Shown here piece after piece: positions 60,591 to 64,000 of a DNA stretch of 64,000 nucleotides. The translations under genes and the position numbers were made by a program. Source of the stretch: Aspidapion aeneum (lineage: Eukaryota > Arthropoda > Insecta > Coleoptera > Brentidae); the NCBI GenBank assembly GCA_963576565.1, contig OY755040.1:89147002-89211001 (forward strand), given 5' to 3'. Position 1 is the stretch's first letter; the number at the start of each line of letters is the position of its first letter. The notes below the pieces were generated by a model. The model saw only the letters and a program-made list of their open reading frames with translations. It was not told where the DNA came from and did not search any database.

Positions 60591-61845
60591 GTTGGACGCT
60601 GTACAAAATTTTAGGGTGCCGATGACCCCTCGATCCCCACCCTTAAAAAACACAAAAAACTAAAATGTATTTTGTTAAACTCCGGACTCAATTACCTTTC
60701 GTTTGATATCACACACGCCATATTTTCACATAAACTCTAATTTTTTAAATCTACCCCCACACTTTTATTTGGTTTGTGTTCGGTGGATTTTGTTCATTTT
60801 TAAATGGGACCATCTCGACCCAAGACCCAGCCTAGGTACCAAATTTCATTAAAATCGGCCAAGCGGTTTTTGAGTTATGCGCGTTGGTCGGTACAGACAG
60901 ACAGACAGACGGCGCAACAAAAAAGTTTCAAAATTATCTGAAACGCAAAGATATATAAAAATTTTTGAAATCGGAGCAACTTTTTTTTTCTCGAAAAAAT
61001 AAGGATCACCATAGCTCACACTACTATAGTATAGTATATGTGTGAGCTAAAAATTTATTACCGTAAATATTCCGAAATCCTTAACATCGGTGTATAAAAA
61101 GCTCAACTAGAGACCGATAAGAATATTTTCGGCAAAAAGCTATTTCTAAGAAAAACATTAGGGAAGTTACCTACTACGCCCATTATATTATTATTTATTA
61201 TTAGGTAAACATAAACCAAACATAAAAAAATATTCAACTAGTTAAAACATCAAGTATAAACGTAAAAGCAACGATAGTTAATATAATCCTCCTTCATAAA
61301 ACTATAACTAAACTGATTTTTTAATAATTAAACGGGAGACAGGACAGTTTATGGCTGATCACATGTTAAGCACTGATAATGCTTTGGCGTAGAAGGCGTT
61401 GTTATCGGATTGTTAATATTTCTTATTTTTATTTGCATTTGTAAAATATAACTTTTTGTCATTTTAAAATTTAAATTACATCAAGACTCCCGCGCCTCCC
61501 TTAATATTGGTCTGCGCCCCCATAGTTTAGGAACCACTCGTCTAAATTAACACAAACGTTGAGTGATAAAATTTCTTGTTGCCCCGGCAAAAGTGTAAAA
61601 TGATTTTGATACTAAGTACTAAATACTAACTTTATGGACTTACCGACCCGTTCAATTGTATATTTTTTTATACAAATAGGTCAAATCACTGTAAAGATTT
61701 GGTTACGTGAGTTTAAACTCACAAAAATTCAAATTAATTTTTTTTTTTTTTTGTAATAGTATGTTATTTCGTTAAATATCTAGTTTGTTGCTGTTTTAAT
61801 ATTATGTATAAATTAATTAAAGGTTATCAAATGATGTACACTAAC

Positions 61846-62247
61846 CTTATATAGATATCCTACTAAAGCGTATTAAAACTATTAATAGAAAATGACTGCT
61901 ACAAGCGTTCCGGCATATTGCACAAAATTTGAAAGGGACTGCTTTTAATGCGGTGATTTGACGTTGTCAAAATGGGGATTAATTTTCATTTTTGGGTTTT
62001 GGAACTTTTGGAAGACAAAGCCATTGAGTTCAGTTGACGTAGCCGCTTACTTGGCATTTTTTGAAATAAATTAAAAGGTAACTGATAATGAAGTTTAGAA
62101 CGTGTTTTAAGCTTAGAAAAGAGATATCCAATCCAATATTAGTAGCCTTAATTTATCCAAGCATATGTTGGGGGTCATTTGTAATCTAACATGCCGGCAC
62201 GCTTGTAGCAGTTTTAGAGGCTATTTCCCAGTACTGATAAATTTAAG
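61846..62247 (+). repeat. Family B repeat, copy 3
   Basis: CTTATATAGATATCCTACTA, AAGCGTATTAAAACTATTAA, GACGTAGCCGCTTACTTGGC, AACATGCCGGCACGCTTGTA and CCCAGTACTGATAAATTTAAG match 22846-23384 in the same orientation. It lies in the intron just downstream of the Gapvd1 exon at 62535. Confidence 0.75.
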
Positions 62248-62534
62248 ACGTACGTGGGTTGAGTTCTGATTTTATTTATTTTGGCAAGGATATATCGAAG
62301 AACCAAATGAAATTTAGGATTCCTTCGATTTTATAGGTAATAAAACCTCCCTATACACAGACAAAATAAAATGCTGTCAGTGGACACCTACAAAACTTTT
62401 ATCAGAATCCCTTGAATACCAGTCTGAATAGGCCAATAGTCATATGTTTTTTTAACAGTTCGTACAGCTTATCATTCTTTAACGCCTCTGAGCTGGGCGC
62501 TGAAAAGAGAAAGAAAGTTTAAAACACAACTTAC

Positions 62535-62788
62535 TTATCTAAATACATCTGACAAAACAAAAGTTCTCTCTTCGAAGCGATTAAATATTGAATATAAGCC
62601 GACCGAAGAATGATGTCGTCCTTCATGGAATGGATCAGTTTCATACAGCCTTTTTCATCGAGCAAACTTATGCACCGCAGAGATTCGCTGATTCGCGCCA
62701 CCACCGACCAATCGCGTAGCTTCCTCGCTCGGCCTAGTTCCAGCCTTAAGACTGTTTCCAGTTTTGATTTAATGCTGCAGGGATTTCT
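62535..62788 (-). CDS. Gapvd1: Gapvd1 exon, helical region
   Basis: The 254-bp minus-strand exon lies between acceptor TTTTAG (62789-62790) and donor GATAA|GTAAGT at 62534. It reads ETVLRLELGRARKLRDWSVV then ARISESLRCISLLDEKGCMK, and ends SAYIQYLIASKRELLFCQMY. This corresponds to the region of GAPVD1 between the disordered middle and the VPS9 domain (pattern SxYIxYLxxxxQxLLxxxxxL). It starts in phase 0 and its last two bases are completed by the first base of the 58357 exon. Confidence 0.88.
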
Positions 62789-63075
62789 CTAAAATTTAAA
62801 ATGTTAAGAATGCAGAAACTATGTGGCAAGAAAGATTAAAGTTTGGACACAAGTAAATAAAATTACCTTTTAGGTTGTGGGGAAATGTTATAATGTTGAT
62901 CTTTTTTTATAAAGGGCTTATAATAATTGTGTATTTTTATAAGGTCATTAAATTTTTAAAAATAAACTATTAGATTTGATTCATATAATAAATAAATAAA
63001 TATAGGTTTATTTAAATAAAAAAGAATACATTGTTTTGATGCCTAATCTAAATTTTTCTTTAAATAAACAATTAC

Positions 63076-63155
63076 CTCCCTGGATATATGCCGTAATAAG
63101 GCGCTGACTGTGACGTAGCACGGCACCCCGACACAAAATATGATTCCGGAACGTA
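63076..63155 (-). CDS. Possible further upstream Gapvd1 exon
   Basis: The 80-bp minus-strand interval lies between a GGTAG acceptor (63156) and GGGAG|GTAATT donor (63075). In the frame that joins the exon at 62788 in phase 0 it reads FCVGVPCYVTVSALLRHISR. There are no stops, and the intron would be 287 bp. No family match could be recalled for this segment, and another frame is also open, so it is only a candidate. Confidence 0.4.
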
Positions 63156-63179
63156 CTACCAACTAATCTAATCGTATCA

Positions 63180-63390
63180 TTGACTGAACTTACACATTAT
63201 TATCTGATTATTCACCATCTCTTTTTAAACTAATGTATTAGTAAGGGCGCTTAATAATATTAAACAAACATGAGTTTAATAACAAAACAGTGGTCTACTC
63301 GTTTTATTTACTAAACTCACACATTGTCATTCAGCTACTTACTCTCTCTTTTTAACTCAAAGTATTGGAACGGGCGCACTCAATCTAAAA
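63180..63390. repeat. Imperfect tandem duplication, ~122-bp period
   Basis: The segment with ACTTACACATTATTATCTGA and CATCTCTTTTTAAACTAATG near 63188-63265 recurs as ACTCACACATTGTCATTCAG and CTCTCTTTTTAACTCAAAGT near 63315-63390. Both are followed by GGGCGC. The remaining 63391-64000 shows only A+T-rich DNA with a short GGGGCAAAATGGG motif near 63735. Confidence 0.55.
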
Positions 63391-64000
63391 CAGTCATCCC
63401 ATTTTGACAATCAACGTCAATCGATTTTCTGATGCACACAGTGGGCTCGCGGACCTAATTTTTGGCCAAAAAGGGTTAAATTAAAAACATACTGAAACTT
63501 CTTAACACCTTTACTAAAAAGAGTAGATAGTACAGCAGGCCTTGAAAAAGCTATGATTTAATTGACGTAACTCAGTTATTTTTTAGAAGTGTCATTTTTC
63601 TTTTCAAAGGAACGCGTTAAAGTACCATATTTGTATGGCGGTTTGATCCAGATTTTAAGCCATTTTACGACAATATTTTATGTTGCCTAAAATTCGCATA
63701 AAATAAAACTTGTAAGAAGAGGTAGGGGAAAGGGGGGCAAAATGGGTTTTGCGGGTAAAATGGGATATCGCAGTTTTAAGTAAATTGCGCAAAAATAAAA
63801 CCTTCTAATATTAGATGTTTTATCCTTATGACTGGTTCAACTCTCTGCAATATGATTGGTGCCGGTCGGTTGAGCTTAAGTTCGTTTTCGCTCAACATGT
63901 GATGTTCTGCGCTGTTTATTGTTAAAATAGCTTGCGCATTTTGTGATGGTAAGTACATTTTTTACAGCCTTTTTAACATTTTGTTTACATTGAACAATTA

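Larger units (their letters stand above)
59465..61052. repeat. Complex repeat with hairpin ends and two minisatellite arrays
   Basis: At each end is a palindrome, AGCTCACAC...GTGTGAGCT (about 59471-59512 and 61013-61050). Inside are two ~92-bp direct repeats (59535-59626 and 60666-60762: ATTACCTTTxGTTTGATAYC, ATCTAYCCCCAC). The arrays lie between these. Right of the second repeat are AAAATCGGCCAAGCGGTTTT and CAGACAGACAGACAGAC. No ORF here is a gene: the Tyr-Cys-Arg-Val frames are translations of the arrays. Confidence 0.7.
58874..61539 (-). mobile_element. hAT DNA transposon remnant in a Gapvd1 intron, filled with repeats
   Basis: The left end CAGCGGTTCCCAAACTAT and the inverted right end (GAGTGGTTCCTAAACTAT), followed by TGGCGC/GGGGGCGC, are typical hAT termini. 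A hAT dimerisation-domain remnant lies just inside the left end on the minus strand. The rest of the interior is mostly occupied by a complex repeat (59465-61050). The expected 8-bp duplication is not clear (TAACTTAT against GTCTAAAT). Confidence 0.7.

Noticed and set aside
59558..60663. Tyr-Cys-Arg-Val and Gln-Tyr-Ser-Thr repeat frames, some over 160 residues
   Set aside because: Translations of the CAGTAC/CAGGACC and poly(T) minisatellites.
58866..61547. 8-bp target duplication for the hAT remnant
   Set aside because: TAACTTAT and GTCTAAAT do not match well enough, so the duplication is not claimed.
62440..62520. Possible extra exon after a strong TTTCTTTCTCTTTTCAG acceptor on the minus strand
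   Set aside because: The open frame reaches a stop about 110 bp on with no good donor. The exon at 62535 already joins 58357 in phase, so it is not needed. An alternative terminal exon cannot be excluded.

Overview
This is a eukaryotic, A+T-rich, intron-containing and transposon-packed segment, most consistent with an insect nuclear genome. The evidence is the mix of element families (Gypsy of the 412/mdg1 type, BEL/Pao, RTE- and Jockey-like LINEs, hAT, pogo and mariner fossils, many MITEs) and one split host gene whose exons match the C-terminus of GAPVD1/RME-6. A beetle is possible, but the species cannot be fixed from the sequence.

Host gene. The only convincing host gene is on the minus strand. 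Five exons (62535-62788, 58146-58357, 57568-57682, 54214-54478, 36107-36247), and perhaps a sixth upstream (63076-63155), have GT/AG borders and phases that fit across every junction. They end in a VPS9 (Rab5 exchange factor) domain and a stop codon. The last intron is about 18 kb (36248-54213) and is filled with mobile DNA; the other introns carry a hAT element, MITEs, a mariner-type transposase fossil and an inverted SINE-like dimer.

Left part (1-36100). Positions 1-3300 hold simple and tandem repeats. A decayed Gypsy pol with its 3' LTR follows (about 3326-6755), then an old BEL/Pao element (BEL-1, about 6756-20637). BEL-1 is interrupted twice: by a 967-bp pogo/Tigger-like DNA element (9017-9983, TA duplication) and by a nearly intact 7.3-kb BEL/Pao element on the opposite strand (BEL-2, 11903-19183). 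BEL-2 has 753-bp LTRs with one visible difference, a 5-bp CTTGT duplication and a 1714-residue ORF. Then come MITE-bearing repeats, a minus-strand Gypsy-like LTR element lacking its reverse transcriptase (23728-30167) and split by an RTE-type LINE (about 25035-28026), a LINE 5' fragment (30490-31665), an inverted repeat, and two small MITEs with visible target duplications.

Intronic part (36250-62500). It contains an RTE-like LINE (about 36330-39150); an undescribed-looking 2.87-kb element with ~390-bp inverted termini and a decayed cysteine-rich coding remnant (40114-42985); a Jockey-like LINE fossil split by a 255-bp MITE; a 5'-truncated LINE with a 2.65-kb (AAAT)n tail inserted in a repeat here called family A; an inverted SINE-like dimer flanked by 14-bp duplications; and a hAT element loaded with minisatellite arrays. 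No CRISPR array, rRNA or bacterial gene was seen.
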